64,000 nucleotides of DNA from Deroplatys truncata (taxonomy: Eukaryota > Arthropoda > Insecta > Mantodea > Mantidae). The notes under the pieces are model-generated. The model was not told the DNA's origin. It worked only from the letters and a program-made list of their open reading frames with translations, and did not search any database. The position numbers and the translations under genes are program-made. The stretch is from positions 6,442,001 to 6,506,000 of the forward strand of contig CM060990.1 of NCBI GenBank assembly GCA_030765065.1. The letters run 5' to 3'. The first letter of the stretch is position 1; each line of letters begins with the position of its first letter. Positions 33,573 through 45,560 of this stretch are shown in pieces.

Positions 33573-33940
33573 ATGCCAAAAAGTCTTTGTACTTCAGTGC
33601 ACAGAATCTTCATATATGATTCCTGTGTGACAACAAACTCTTGTGAAGAAGTGAGATGGTGGTTTATAGGCAGATCCCTTGCTGTTCATGGGCCTCACAG
33701 AGAAATGGGATCTATTCTTGATAAGAAACCAAATTTAAATTCCTGTGTTCGAACATAGGAAAAACTTGATGGATAAGAGGAGAATTACAGAGGATAAAAG
33801 TAAGAACAAAGTCCAAAGAAATGTGAGAGAGCTTTCATAGGAATCGGGAATTTTACAAACCTTGCCTTGGAATGCCACTAATATTTTAAAATTAAAACCC
33901 TATAAGATAACTGCAGCTCAGGAGTTGTAATCATGTGCTA
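33573..33940 (+). pseudogene. Mariner-type transposase HTH relic
   Basis: The open part reads IFIYDSCVTTNSCEEVR and GSILDKKP. Broken frames continue with EKLD and ILKLKPYKITAA-like sequence. The element at 39424-40898 has the same order: LFMYDTYVKTNSCRQV, GSFNV, LDEIG and LKLKPYRVAIVHQ. It is therefore the N-terminal DNA-binding half of the same superfamily. No DDE core follows. Confidence 0.65.
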
Positions 33941-35035
33941 ATGTGAGTAGAGTTAATTATGGTAATGTGTGTTGTTTAATCTTGATGATCACTCTATTGA
34001 CCTATGTTATGTTTAATATTTTTATATACAAAGCATGGTTTCATTTACATGACCATGCAGAATTAATAAGTATTAATGAGAGTTTTCTTAAAAAGGCATG
34101 AGATGTGTGTGGCTGCACAAGGACACAATTTCCAGTATCTTCTATGATGAAGATATGTGGCTATTGTGGTTACAATTTTCATGAAAAATCTGTCTGCTTG
34201 AATTTAAGGGGCTATAAATATCCGACTCTGTCAACAAACAGTGTGCTTTCTGTTGCCAAGAAAATTCCTGTTAGGTTGGTCATGTATCCAAATGAAGGCT
34301 CTTTATAAGCAAGCATGCTTATTAAGTGAAGTCATCCAAGATTGTGCAGTCTTTAGTTGTAACTGAGAAATTTGTTTAGAGCACTTAACTACACAAGCGT
34401 ATTTTAATACAGTGAAGACTAATGTGAATGTGTAATTTAGCACTGTATATTCCTTTTATGTATAGTAGATATAATGTTTTCATTGCAATAAATAGTTTTA
34501 AAGTTTTACTTGCATGTTGGAGTAATGACCTGATATTTATTCATGTCTTGGTAAAACATATTTTTTACACAACCATGTAATATAGTCGCCATGCATTCTT
34601 GTACCATGGTGCTTATGGAGTAATGGCAGTTTTCTCTGAAGAAGAAATTCTTGCAGCATTGTTTTTATGACAGCTGAAACTGCACATGACGTGCAGAAGC
34701 AAACAGTTGCAATAGATAATTATATGTATTCTTATGTCACTTTAATATTAATTTTAGCATCATATATAATATAGGAGGCAGACAGAAATATACCTTTACT
34801 GGGAAAAACAGATCTTTTTAGAAATACAATAGGCAAGTTTTCTCTAAGGTGCAGGAATGTCAGCAGTCAGAAGACTGTAGCTGTGGCATACATGACTCTC
34901 ACAATGGTCCCTAGGATTTTATGTAAGTAAAGATTTTGCAAAAACGCCTTTTATTTTGAGATCACATCAGTTCTCATGGGAATGTTTACAATGCTTATAC
35001 TTCAGATACATGTAAGAAAGCTAAGTGTGGGAGTT
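33941..35035. other. Intronic, nothing recognised
   Basis: An ORF at 34105-34308 has a CGYCGYNFHEKSVC cluster but no assignable family. Confidence 0.35.
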
Positions 35036-35039
35036 CCTG

Positions 35040-37154
35040 TAAGTAAAAGCTCGGTTAACTGAACTCGGGTTATCCAAAACATCTCCGAACATTACAAATC
35101 CCAAAAATAATACTGTTCTGGTGAACACCTGACCTTGAGTTGTGTCCCGAGCCACCAAATCACCAGTCTAAATATAGCTACATTGCCAACACTCCCAAGA
35201 CTATGACACTCACATCAGTCACAAGTGCGAATCTGCGATACAGTGGCGCATTCAGTTATTTATTTCCGTTATGTGTGTATGGCGACTAGGTGGAAGCATG
35301 TTGTGATTACTTTAGCTTATAAATTAGCTGCTATCAAAGAAGTTGAAAAGGGAAGTTTGTTGAAAACTGTTGGTGTTTCTACTGTTTCAGAGGCTGAAAT
35401 CTAAATCTCTAGAGTAAGCTGTGAAAAATCCTCATAGAAAAACAGTGAAACATCTGGCTTTGCAAAAGTAGGCAAGCACTTTATCTTTGGTTCACCCAAC
35501 AAGAAAAAGGCATGCCTTTGACTGGCCTGATACTACAAGAAAAATTAAAATATTAGCTGAGTAGTTGTTAGGTGAGGAAGGAAAAGATTTCTGTGCAAGC
35601 TCTGGATAGTTAGACAGGTTTAAAAACAGATATGGCATTTGGAAATTGAATATATGTGGAGAAAAAATATCTGCAAACCCAGATGCGGTTGATGTTTTCA
35701 AAACAGGGTTTAAGATTACACCCAAGGCTACACTAAGGAACAAATTTACAATGCAGATGAAACTGATGTTAATTTCAAGATGTTACTTACATAATCCTTA
35801 GCTTCCTCAAAAGAAATGTCTGCTCCAGGACACAAAATAAAAAAGAACAGATAGATGTTCTTTTGGCATCAGTTGCTTCTGGCACACACAGACTGCCCCC
35901 AATGTGTATCAGGAAGTCTAAAAAAACTTCCAGCCTTGAAGGAAGTTGCCCAAAATGTGCTGCCAGTTTTTTATTAAAGCCCAAAATAGTTCCTAGATGT
36001 CTTATGAACTCTTTGCCAAATGGTTTAGTGATCAGTTTGTACCGAAAGTTAAAAAGTTTTTAACTGAAAAAGATCTGCCTAAGAAAGCAATCTTATTAAT
36101 TGACAATGCGGCTATGCATCATTGGGAGTTAAAAAAGTGGCGATATTGTTGTGCATTTCCTTCCCCCAAATGTTACCAGTCTAATTCAGCCACTGGATCA
36201 GGAAATAATAGCAACATTTAAATGCCATGAGCTATTTTTGAGAACCATCCTGCAAGATAGTGACATGCAAAACAAAAACCTGCATGAAGCACTGAAGGCA
36301 GTAAGTATGAAACACATAATTTATTGGTGTGTGTAAGCTTGGGGTAGTATGAAAGCAGAAACTCTTCAGAAGTGCTGGAAAAAACTGTATGAATGGGCTT
36401 GAAGGAGATGGCTCAGAAAATTTTGAAAACTTGATAGAAATGTTAGAAAGAATTCCCGGATGCAAAGACATGGATGCATGTAAGGTGGATGAATGGATTG
36501 ACACAGATATTGCAAGAAATCACAGACCAAGGAATTGTAGAAACAGTGTTGCAGTCAAATGCTGATGTGATCAAAGAACCCGAAGTAGATGACATGGATG
36601 ACAGAGTGACAGCTGACGATGGTTTTCGAGCACTAGAGATAAGTCTAAATTAAGAATTTGTTCTCTTTCAAGAACCTACTGGGTATAGTATAACACAGAA
36701 ATTACAGTAATGTGGTGTTACATATTTTAAGTTGCCCCTAAGATTTGTTGAACAATGTAGTGAGTCAATGCCGGCTGACGTCCTTCTAATGAAAAGATAG
36801 CGGAACATTGCTGCTCAAAAATGTTTTGAAGGACACAAACAAACAAACAAACATTGTGAAGTTTTTTTTTTTTGAATGAGCAATTCATATGCTACAAACT
36901 ATTCTAACTATTAAGTACAATATACTGTATATTGATGTACTGTAATCCCAAAAATGTAATTTTAACTTTAATAAAGAACATAAGTGTAGCCTACAAGGAG
37001 GTTTTTGAATTCATTTGACCTTCAAAACCTTTAAAAAATACATACTGTAATTGCAATACAAAGTACTATAGTATTAGATGTTCATGGCTTAACTGAAAAA
37101 TTGTTATCCGAAACGGCATCATCCCCTTTAGTTCGGTTAACCAGGGTTGCACTG
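35040..37154 (+). mobile_element. Pogo/Tigger-type DNA transposon relic
   Basis: The right terminus reads inward as CAGTGCAACCCTGGTTAACCGAACT, the classic Tigger-type end, with TA at 37155-37156. The left end (about 35040) has TAAAAGCTCGGTTAACTGAACTCGGG and GGTTATCC, a partner with eroded outermost bases. The interior holds a Tigger-type transposase pseudogene. Confidence 0.8.
35281..36655 (+). pseudogene. Tigger-type transposase
   Basis: N-terminus: ATG 35281 reads MATRWKHVVITLAYKLAAIKE and EKGSLLKTVGVSTVSE, the CENP-B/pogo HTH. A CENPB-type second HTH follows (GEEGKDFCA, LDRFKNRYGI). The DDE region has WFSDQFVPKVKKFLTEKDLPKKAILLIDNAAMHH (35997-36221 frame, second Asp) and FLPPNVTSLIQPLDQEIIATFK (36151-36336 frame, third Asp). 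The C-terminus has TADDGFRALE. It has several frameshifts and stops, including one at the first-Asp region. Confidence 0.85.
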
Positions 37155-37156
37155 TA

Positions 37157-38659
37157 TTTATCCACCAATAGGAAAATTACACTTATTTTAAGGAAATTCT
37201 GTCAATGGAATAATACTAAAGCAAGATGTCACCTGACTTGGTTAGGAGAAACAAGAAATACGTGGTGAGATCTAAAATACTTGAATAAGATCACTTGCAT
37301 TTTGGAGGTATGCAGGGTGAGGCATGTAAGACAGGATGCGTGTGGAGGCCTATATGTAAAGCACTTATAATTTGGAAGTACATGTAGGTGGGCACATAAA
37401 ACGTATCAACTAGGAGTATGCAAAAATAGGCAATGTAATTCATAAAGTGGAGCCATGCGCTGTCATGTAGTTCTGGTTGTAGTGCTCACAGTGCTCCTGT
37501 AAAGGAAGTTTACAGCAAGCAGTTTGCAAAATCAGGGTCTGATGCAAATATATAATGTTTGTGTGGCAGGATCAAATCCCGGGAGTGGAGTTAAAGGGAA
37601 CTATATAAAGTGCATGTGAATAAAGTTATATAGACATAAAAGGCCTCTATATTGGGCATCGGAAAACATAATCTGAGATAAGAGATCCATCATTACATCC
37701 ATGCACCACCTGTATCTCTCCTTCTCCTTCCCCTCCACGAAGAGTTGTGTGTCTCACAGCTTAAGAAGTTTCTGATATTTTCAGTGCTGGTGTGAGTGAA
37801 AATTGCAGTAATGCTAGAAGTGCATGTCTTGGTAGTAAATATTTTTATGAAAATGACAAACGTGTATCATAAAGTGGTAAAATTTAGCACCCAATAAAAC
37901 ATATTGCTTTGACCCAAAAATTAATATGGGAAACAGTCACCTTGAAATCCTTAGAATAATCACTTATATAAAGATCTAGGGCACACTGCACAATCAACTT
38001 GTACTCCATGTAAGTTAGACCCTTGGGTGATCTCAAAAGGTGTGTGTGAGAAAATTGTGAAAAGTGGGTAGGGTAAAATCGGTATCCTGTTAACAGATGC
38101 AATGTTTAAGTCACAGAAAAGGAGTGAAACTAGGTACATATGAAAATTCTACTTAATGCAATACCATAATAGGGTAAGTTTCTGGAGATACCTAGAGACT
38201 TATGCAAACATTCTCTCAAAGTTTTAGCTTTTTTAAAAATGCATTTTTGAGTTGAGCAATGCAATAATCTGCTTAAAGGCATTTAATCAATGAAAACCGG
38301 CATTTAAATAGTTATGTCCTGTCTTCAATGCTTTGGCTGTGATACCTTTTGTAGGAGATGAATTTGAAAGATTATTGCTAATACAGTAGTATTACCAATA
38401 ATCTATGATGATGTGATCGGTATCAAGATTTCTCTGAAAATTTAACTTCTGATAATATCATTGACCAAGGCAGAAACTTAGTATTCAGAATTAGCAAGAA
38501 TAAAATGAGGATACTGTGTTTAATTTTGTGAAGTAATATACTTAAAATTAATTTAATATAATTTCTCCCATACTTGTGGTTGTCATATGCATTACATACA
38601 TAAAACTTATATGAGTGAGTACTGTTTACAGTTTGTGACTTTTCTTTTTCTTTTCCCAG
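37157..38659. other. Rest of intron 2, nothing recognised
   Basis: AT-rich non-coding sequence up to the acceptor TTTTCCCAG at 38659. Confidence 0.5.
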
Positions 38660-38775
38660 ATGGCTGGAATAGAAGTAGTCATCCATATAAGAAGTTGGAG
38701 TTTGGAAAATGGGAGCTATGTATACCACCAGCCAAGGATGGCTCTTGTCCTATCAAACATTTGTCAGAAGTTAAA
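38660..38775 (+). CDS. GBE1: Glycogen branching enzyme, coding exon 3
   Basis: Acceptor TTTTCCCAG and donor GTATGT (38776). The first two bases with the last base of exon 2 make Asn95, giving FNGWN, the hallmark of CBM48 in branching enzymes. The peptide continues HPYKKLEFGKWELCIPP and HLSEVK, ending in phase 0 at residue 133. Confidence 0.96.
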
Positions 38776-39575
38776 GTATGTTCATTTTTTGTTTTTATGA
38801 TTTTATCATCTTCAGCCAGCACACATGGTGAGCAGTTTTGCCTTTCAAACACTGTGTATTCCAGATTGAAAAATTTGGTAGAAATAACATTACACTGAAT
38901 TTTGGATTTAATAAGCATCTATGGTTAAATGGTACAGAAATAGACTACCTATCACTAGACCTGGGAATTTTAGGTGCTATACCTTAGTCTCTTTTCACTA
39001 TTAAGATATTCAAATTCACTTGTCTTGCAAAGAAGACATGAAAAAAACACCCATAACTATTATTTAGAAAATTTGAGTCGGAGTTGAAACTTAACATCGC
39101 TTACATGTTTTTCATCTTGACTAGTTCTGAGAGCTAATTGCTCCCATCCTCGGAGGTGCTGACTGGTTCCTCGTAATGTTCAGTGTGAGTTTGCGTGTGG
39201 TGGCATCTGGTGGTGCAGTGATTAATTTCTATACTGGGTTTGGTGGCGGCATTTCAAAATTCATTACACGTGTTTATGTATTGTGATTAATAACTTTTCC
39301 CAAGTAACCAACTCTGTTGCCTATTTTGCCAATTTTAGGAGTGTTATATTTGGTGTCATGTGATTTGTCGTCCAAAAGTGATGTGCAACTGCAAATTTGT
39401 CCATCTCTTTGTATTTTGATGTACAGTGCGGTCCCTCAGCGCTCTGGCCGGAATTGCACGGCAGTCTTGTGCGACACATCTGAATGAACTCAAGGCCACG
39501 GGCTCTTCCACTTATCGGACATGTGGCAGCAGGCTTCAGTCAGCTGTTATTGCTTCTTGTGTATAGACATGAGAC

Positions 39576-40657
39576 TTGTGTATGATTAAATTATCGGATT
39601 ATTACAACCCAGAAATGGTACTAAAATTTTCGCTTGAACAAAGACTTTTTATGTATGACACGTATGTGAAAACCAACTCATGTAGACAGGTGTGTAGGCA
39701 ATGTCATGATAAGTTTCCTGGTGTTCCAGTTCCGAGTAGAGAAACAGTTAGATATCTAGTGAATAAAGTGAAGAGAACGGGATCATTTAATGTTGTAAGT
39801 TGTAAAAAGAAACGAAGGGTTCTAACGGAAGAAACACTTGATGAAATTGGCAAAGCATTTGAACGATCTCCGAATAAATCTTTACAAAGTGTAGCACAAC
39901 AAGTCAGTGTGTTTCAAAAACCTCAGTACATAAGTCTACGAAACTGTTGAAATTAAAACCATACAGAGTTGCTATTGTCCATCAATTACGACCGCGTGAT
40001 GATGAAGCCCGCTTAAAGTTTTGTAACTGGATGTTACAAAATATTGTTGGCGGTACGGTTGACCCACATCTAATAATTTTTTCAGATGAGGCATGGTTTC
40101 ATTTGACTGGCCATATTGCTTCACAAAACAATAGTATTAGTGTACTGAAAATCCAAATTTAATTCACGGGGTTCCTTTACATGATGAAAAACTTTGTGTA
40201 TGGTGTGCTGTAACAGCAGAACGGATAATAGGCCCCATATTTTACAACGATACTGTAAATTCCGATAGGTACCGCAGAAATATTGTTGTGCCAGTTTTTG
40301 CAATGTTGACAGATAATGAGAGGGAAAATGGCTATTTTCAACAAGATTCTGCCACAGCTCTTACTGCGGAGGCTTCCTTGGAAGACATCAAGAATGATTT
40401 TGATGACAGAATAATCTCTAAAGGGTTATGGCCGGCTTGATTGCCGGATCTTACTGTGTGTGACTTTTATCTGTGGGGAACTCTCAAAAATAGAGTATCG
40501 GAATAACCCTCGCACCATAGACGATCTTAAAAACAATATAAGAACAGAAATTAGGGAAATTACACAACAAGAACTTATGCGTGTGAATGGTAATTTCATC
40601 AGAAGGTGCCAAGAATGTTTATCTGCCAAAGGACATCACTTTCAACACCGACTGTGA
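39576..40657 (+). pseudogene. Mariner-type transposase
   Basis: 39576-39950 is open and holds the HTH part: LEQRLFMYDTYVKTNSCRQV, FPGVPVPSRETVRYLVNKV and RRVLTEETLDEIGKAFE. 39947-40162 holds LKPYRVAIVHQL, LKFCNWML and IIFSDEAWFHLTG (first catalytic Asp). Broken frames give YFQQDSATALTA (second Asp, about 40335) and LPDLTVCDFYLWGTLKN (third Asp region, about 40440). 40460-40657 ends the protein with RTIDDLKNNIR and RRCQECL. At least two frameshifts and one stop (TGA near 40439). This is the least decayed full-length transposase in the window. Confidence 0.85.
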
Positions 40658-40797
40658 AAAAGGTTAGTACTTATAAAATAAAGAGTAGTTATGTTTGTTC
40701 AATAGGTAATCAATATATCGTAATAATCATCATAAAATCAGTAATAATATGGTATCAGTATCAATAATGAGAATAATAAACAGATACACTGAATATA

Positions 40798-40890
40798 GCG
40801 CACAGAACACGCATCGCGACTACTGGCCAGATAGCTGAGGGATCGTGCACAGAACACGCATTGCGACTGCCGGCCAGATGACTGAGGGAC
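40798..40890 (+). repeat. 51-bp tandem duplication of the mariner right end
   Basis: CACAGAACACGCATCGCGACTACTGGCCAGATAGCTGAGGGATCG recurs directly as a diverged second unit ending in GAGGGACCG. Confidence 0.85.
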
Positions 40891-41310
40891 CGCTCTGTAC
40901 ACGCTCTGTACATCATATGCTCTTTTAATTTGGTCTGTAACTTTCTTTTTGTTTTACCTATGTAGATTTGGTCATATTCTGGACAATTAATTTGATAAAT
41001 TCTTGCCTTTTTGTACTGAGGTATTTTGTCCTTTGATTTGTTGCAGAGTTGTTTCTCTATACTGAATCTATTTTGTGGAACTAGGCAGATGTGGAATTTG
41101 TAGTGAGTCCTTGGGTGGAAAGTGAACTTCTTGAAAATATTTTATTTTTTTCTTGGATAAGCTTTGTGGTGTCCTTACTGTGTTTCTGTTTCTTGAAATA
41201 TGCTATTTTTTTGTTGATTATTTGTTTGGTGAAGTTCATTAATTCATTTATTATCTGGTTAAAGAATTTAAATAATTCATAGCATCGTCAGGTTAAACAA
41301 ACAGTCACTT

Positions 41311-41430
41311 AAAGATTAAAAACAGAAGCGTTATTAACAGTGAAGTATTCATCATGATTTAGATTGAGTCACACTTTTTTACACTCACCTTCACTAATTA
41401 AAGTTACATATGTGACTCAATCTAAATCAA
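41311..41430. repeat. Short hairpin-ended insert flanked by AACAGTCACTT repeats
   Basis: A 19-bp perfect inverted repeat, TGATTTAGATTGAGTCACA (41355-41373) and its complement (41411-41429). The direct repeat AACAGTCACTT flanks at 41300-41310 and 41431-41441. It sits at the junction of the Penelope-like linker and the LINE. Confidence 0.6.
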
Positions 41431-41444
41431 AACAGTCACTTGCT

Positions 41445-42772
41445 CAAAAATATATATGTAAACAATACCACAAAATAGAATATTCATAGATGAGTTTTAA
41501 AATAACATATTTACAATAATAAATCACTTGCTATACTTTATACAACAAAATTGTCAGAATACTATTTACATAAACAATAGTCCAAGATAGTCATCTAGAA
41601 TAATAACATCCATCTAGACAAAATTTCTTTAATTCTTTCTTCAATATGTTAAAGTTATGAATATGTTTCAAATAGACAGGGATCTTATTGTTCAGTTCAT
41701 GAGCTTCAGCAGTAGGTTTAGTTTTGTACGTTTCTAATCTGTGTGACTGAATATGAAAATCTGCATTTCCTCTAGTGTAGTGCTCATGTATGTGGTTGTT
41801 AGTTTTACTTGCATCTTGTCTGTTAAACAATTGTAATATTATTTCATGTATGTATAGTGAATATAAAGTGAAAATGTTTAGATCTTTAAAAGCTTGTCTG
41901 CAAGAATCTGATTGTTTCATCCTTAAAATTAATCTTAATGCCCTTTTCTGAAGAATACTCGGTTGGTATATTTTTTAGCACAATGTCCCCACACAGTTAT
42001 CCCATATGATAGATAGGGATAAATTAGTCCATAGTATAACGTTTTTAGTGTCTTAACTTCCACCATACTTGTCATTTTTTTCAGAATAAGTAAACCAGAA
42101 CTCATTTTATTACAAATATAATCTATATGTTTATCCCAAATTAAATTTTTGTCCAAGATTACTCCTAAAAATTTACACTATCTACTTCATTTAATTCCCT
42201 GTTTTCTATAACTATCTTTGTATTTGTAGGAAGTCTGTTCTGTAAGGTTTGAAACCAAATATAGTTTATCTTATTTAAGTTTATATGCAAATTATTACAC
42301 TTTAAAGTACTGTATAATTTGTGTTGTATTACGCATTGTTGTATTTTCTAATGCCTATAGACCTAACACTGTATTCACTATTGATGTATCATCAGCATAT
42401 ATAAATATTTTCCCATCAGAAATATTTGGCGGATCATTAACATATATTATAAAAAGCAAAGGTCCAAGAACAGAACCTTGAGGTACTCCATATGTGACTG
42501 ACAAACTATTTGAATAGTGTTTTGTAATATGTTGAATCCTAATTTGAGTGATTTTTACTTGTTGGAAACGTTTGTTCAAATATGTCTTAACGTATCCTAT
42601 AATGGTTTAGTTTACCTAGCAGAAGTTCATATTCAGCGCAATCAAATGCTTTCGAAAGATCAAGAAGTATGTAGCTGTTGTTTTCAGTATTGTTCAACTT
42701 GTCAATTGTATGGTCAATTATTTCTGATATAACATTTTTTGTTGAGTCACTGTTTATAGCTATTAACTGTGT
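41445..42772 (-). pseudogene. 5'-truncated CR1-like LINE, minus strand
   Basis: On the minus strand: DLSKAFDCAEY (about 42660), GVPQGSVLGPLLFIIYVND and IFIYADDTSIVN (42579-42355), LIWDKHIDYICNKMSSGLLILKK and YPYLSYGITVWG (42156-41935), and HEHYTRGNADFHI plus the C-terminus (41920-41591). The order and HxxTRG block match the LINE at 21.9-26.1 kb. Endonuclease and ORF1 are absent. Frames are broken between blocks. It is inserted into the Penelope-like element between its RT and linker. Confidence 0.85.
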
Positions 42773-42774
42773 GT

Positions 42775-43435
42775 TTGTATTCTGTTTCTGTTAATGGTGT
42801 GTAAACCAATCTATGGGTCAAACTGTTTAGCACTGCATGTTTGTGTTGTACTGGGTTGAAACTATTGCTTTTTATATGGTTTTCAGAATGTGTAGGCTTC
42901 CTGTAGATACCAAAATTGATCTTGTTCTGGTTTCTAATTACTTTTAAATCTAGGAAAGGTGTATACCTTCATTTTCAGTTTCCATGGTGAACTTTATAGC
43001 TTTGTTCTGTAAATTGGGTCATTTGAGGGTATCCTGGATGCAATTGTTTGGTATTATTGCAAACATATTATTGACAAATCTATGCCAAACCTTGTAAATG
43101 TTCAGAAAGGAGGTAGTGTATGATTCAAAAAATTCTCATGAAAAAGTCAGAGAGGAAAGGTGATAGAGGGTTGCCCATCCTAAACCAGAAGCCTGTTGAT
43201 AATATCTATTGTTGAAAGTGAAACTGTTCTGAGTCTGCAAAATTCTGAGAGATTCAAAATGTCATGTTTCATCTTGTGTTATATTATTTTGGGTAAGGCA
43301 TTTTTTCAGTTGGTGTAGGAGTTCATCTATTGGGATACTTGGGAAAAGAGCAGTGACGTCAAAAAATACTACATACTTTAGTTCTATATGTTCTATTTTT
43401 GTAATTTTTGAGAGTTTCTGATGCTTAAGCTGTTG
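42775..43435 (-). pseudogene. Penelope-type reverse transcriptase relic
   Basis: The minus strand reads KYVVFFDVTALFPSIPID (catalytic Asp block of PLE RT), then QASGLGWATLYHLSSL (family QxxGxxMGxxxSP) and WHRFVNNMFAI, where the family has the YVDD-type pair, so the catalytic aspartates are lost. Several stops and frameshifts are present. Confidence 0.75.
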
Positions 43436-44070
43436 TACGAGGGCAGTCCAGGAAGTCCCAGATGTTTTGGCCTATCGTGGTGATGAGTAGGGCATCTTGG
43501 TGTCAGAACGTTCCTACATTCAGTACGCATCCAGCTGTGGTAGCGTGTGCCTTCCTTACTGTGCTCTCTGTGAGTTGTTAAAATGTGCGCTGCAATAGAA
43601 AATTCTGCCACTTGTGAAGTGCGTTTGGCTAAAAAGAACAAATCAATTGAAATTTATTGTCAACTTTGTGATGTTTACAGGAAGGGAATGAGGAGTGAAA
43701 GCCGAGTCAGGCAATGGTGCATTGATTTAAAAAATGGTTGTACCAATGTTCATGACGAGGATCGCAGTGGTAGGCATAGCCTTATCAATGACAAAATTTG
43801 TGAAAATCGTTGTTTCACGATTACAGAACTTTCGGAACATTTTCCCCAAATTTCACAGAGTTTGGTGCATCAAATTGATGCTTTGATACTGACGCTGAAC
43901 TGCATGCTGGTGTAAACCAGTGGTTGAAGTCGCAGGTGGCAGATTTCTATAGAGAGGCTATTGAAAAACTTGTGCCATGGTATGATAAATGCCTCAATTT
44001 GAAGCGATTATGTAGAAAAATAGCTTAAGAGTGTACCTTTCAAATGTAGACAATAAATGTTGATATTTGC
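43436..44070 (+). pseudogene. Internally deleted mariner (SETMAR/Mos1-type)
   Basis: 43583-43915 encodes an N-terminal HTH_48-type domain: SATCEVRLAKKNKSIEIYCQL, ESRVRQWCIDLKNG and DEDRSGRHSL, then FTITELSEHFPQISQSLVHQI. Right after it, another frame gives NQWLKSQVADFYREAIEKLVPWYDKCLNL (about 43910-44005), the extreme C-terminus of mariner transposases. The whole DDD catalytic core is missing. The left flank at 43436 (GAGGGCAGTCCAGGAAGT) looks like a mariner-type end. Confidence 0.85.
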
Positions 44071-44820
44071 ATTTTGTTAATTGTTTATTTCAAAACATCT
44101 TTTTTTTTTAACAGTAGTAATGCCTATGCCAGTAGCATCAGCGATTAATTGGTTGAGATTTTTTGTTGATAAAACATCACCTTTATCAATCACACATTTA
44201 AATTAAGACTTTTACTTTCCAAACTATTTTTACAGAGTGTTTCCTAAGCTTTGCACCTCTCCCTCTCACAGTTCCCTTTTCTTGGTAGGAGTCCTTTGAA
44301 CTGAAGGACCAGCAAGATTAACATTCTTGTCTAAATTTTCTTCACAAGTTTCCTTGCCACCTAACCATGGACGGAAAAAGAAATGCATATTTAAAGACAC
44401 ACTTCCTCAACGTAACACTCCTAAATACACACTAGAGGTATGCGCAGACATGTTGAGACTTGGCAACAGCAGGTTTTTTTCTGAAACAGATGCTGAGAGA
44501 ACCCCCTCTATTGTGGCCATGCCATTAGCACCCGCACAGGAGTGAGGGTCAAGTTTATGGCCTCTTGGAATGTGTACATTAAGATGAGCACAAGTGTACT
44601 TATGAACCTGATATAAGATATCTTGTTGATATAAATGGTGATATAAAAAAACACACTACACTAGTAGGTATTTTTCAGTAAATGTCTCATATCTCTCTCT
44701 TATATTCAAGGTAATCTTTGATGGAGTAAAAGCAGTGGTTAATTAGGTGTGCCATGAGGCATGATTTCAAATGATTTACTTGTTTTATTGCCTTAATGTA
44801 ACTTGGAAATTACTATACAT
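44071..44820. other. Intronic, nothing firmly recognised
   Basis: An ORF at 44327-44545 has no recognisable family. Confidence 0.35.
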
Positions 44821-44829
44821 AACTTAATG

Positions 44830-45110
44830 CCAGAGTGTAAAATACTTTTTTGATAATGAGTTATTGTGACTGGTTACACACAGATTTTTCCTGGTTTTGT
44901 GTTTATGCATGGTATTATTCATTGTAACTAGTACATTGCCTGGCATTAATATTATGAAGTACAAGCATATATGCTTCATATATATAACTGTAGGGAAGTG
45001 GAAGAATGCCCAGTTTTTTAAAGAGGTTTGCATGATTTTGGGCGAATACCTTCTATGATTCTAATAATTTTTTTCTGTGCTAAGAAGGTTGACTTGCTCA
45101 CTAGCGACTT

Positions 45111-45142
<32 letters not shown>

Positions 45143-45560
45143 ATGAAATATCTTATAGTGAATGGACATGCACAAAATATGCTGCCCTAGCTGTTTCTTT
45201 CCTTGTGCATGTGATTAATATTCTTATGTAGCAAGTGAACTTAAGTTTTTTATTTATTATGTTACTGTGAGCATCCCATTTCAGATTACTTTGTACCCAG
45301 ACACCAAAGAATTATATGGATTTTTACTTTTTTAAGTGTGTGACTAAGGAGTTGAATTTGAGGGGCAAGATAACTTTTGTTCTTGTTTGTGTGTATATCC
45401 ATTGCTACAGTTTTATCTGTATTGACTGTTATAAGTTATAAAGTTGTTTGTGATTTTCTCTGTGGCCAGATGAATGGAAGCTAAAAATGTTTCTTTTTGG
45501 ATTGCCTTATTTGCATCATCAGCATATAAAATAGTTCTCATAGATAAGTCATATTTATGG
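44830..45560 (-). pseudogene. Decayed LINE RT/C-terminal relic, minus strand
   Basis: The minus strand near 45550-45500 reads MRTILYADDANKAIQ, the RT catalytic block. Near 44935-44850 it reads NTMHKHKTRKN and SLSKKYFTLW, like the end block of CR1/Jockey-group elements. Between them the sequence is decayed and contains a C-run/A-run at 45111-45139. Confidence 0.55.
45111..45139 (+). repeat. Poly(C)-poly(A) homopolymer junction
   Basis: About 19 C followed by about 9 A. Confidence 0.9.

Larger units (their letters stand above)
39424..40898 (+). mobile_element. Mariner-type transposon with GGTCCCTCAG ends
   Basis: The left end CAGTGCGGTCCCTCAGCGCTCTGGCCGG pairs with the reverse complement of the right end CAGAGCGGTCCCTCAGTCATCTGGCCGG (40870-40898), each beside TA. 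It is inserted inside the Penelope-like element, whose reading resumes on both sides. The right inverted repeat is itself duplicated: a 51-bp tandem repeat at about 40798-40890. Confidence 0.85.
39060..43435 (-). mobile_element. Minus-strand Penelope-like element broken by nested insertions
   Basis: Collinear pieces on the minus strand: RT (43435 to about 42775), EN linker (about 41290-41055) with FTKQI..KKIAYFKKQKH and KKFTFHPRTHYK, GIY-YIG endonuclease (about 41050-40915) with RIYQINCPEYDQIYIGKTKRK, then the C-terminal region (39420-39160) and 3' end (39160-39060). The same parts occur uninterrupted in order in the + strand copy at 49.1-50.8 kb, which fixes the joins. A CR1-like LINE sits between RT and linker, and a mariner between the GIY-YIG and the tail. 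Another mariner abuts the 5' side. Confidence 0.85.

Noticed and set aside
34105-34308. Cys-rich ORF (CGYCGYNFHEKSVC) as a PHD-like finger
   Set aside because: Too short, no further ligands, no flanking exon signals.
37570-37600. GGATCAAATCCCGGG as a tRNA B box
   Set aside because: No A box at the expected distance and no repeat copy.
44090-44340. Minus-strand DVLSTKNLNQLIADATGIGITTV as a transposase HTH
   Set aside because: The segment is short and the following sequence does not continue any transposase order I know.
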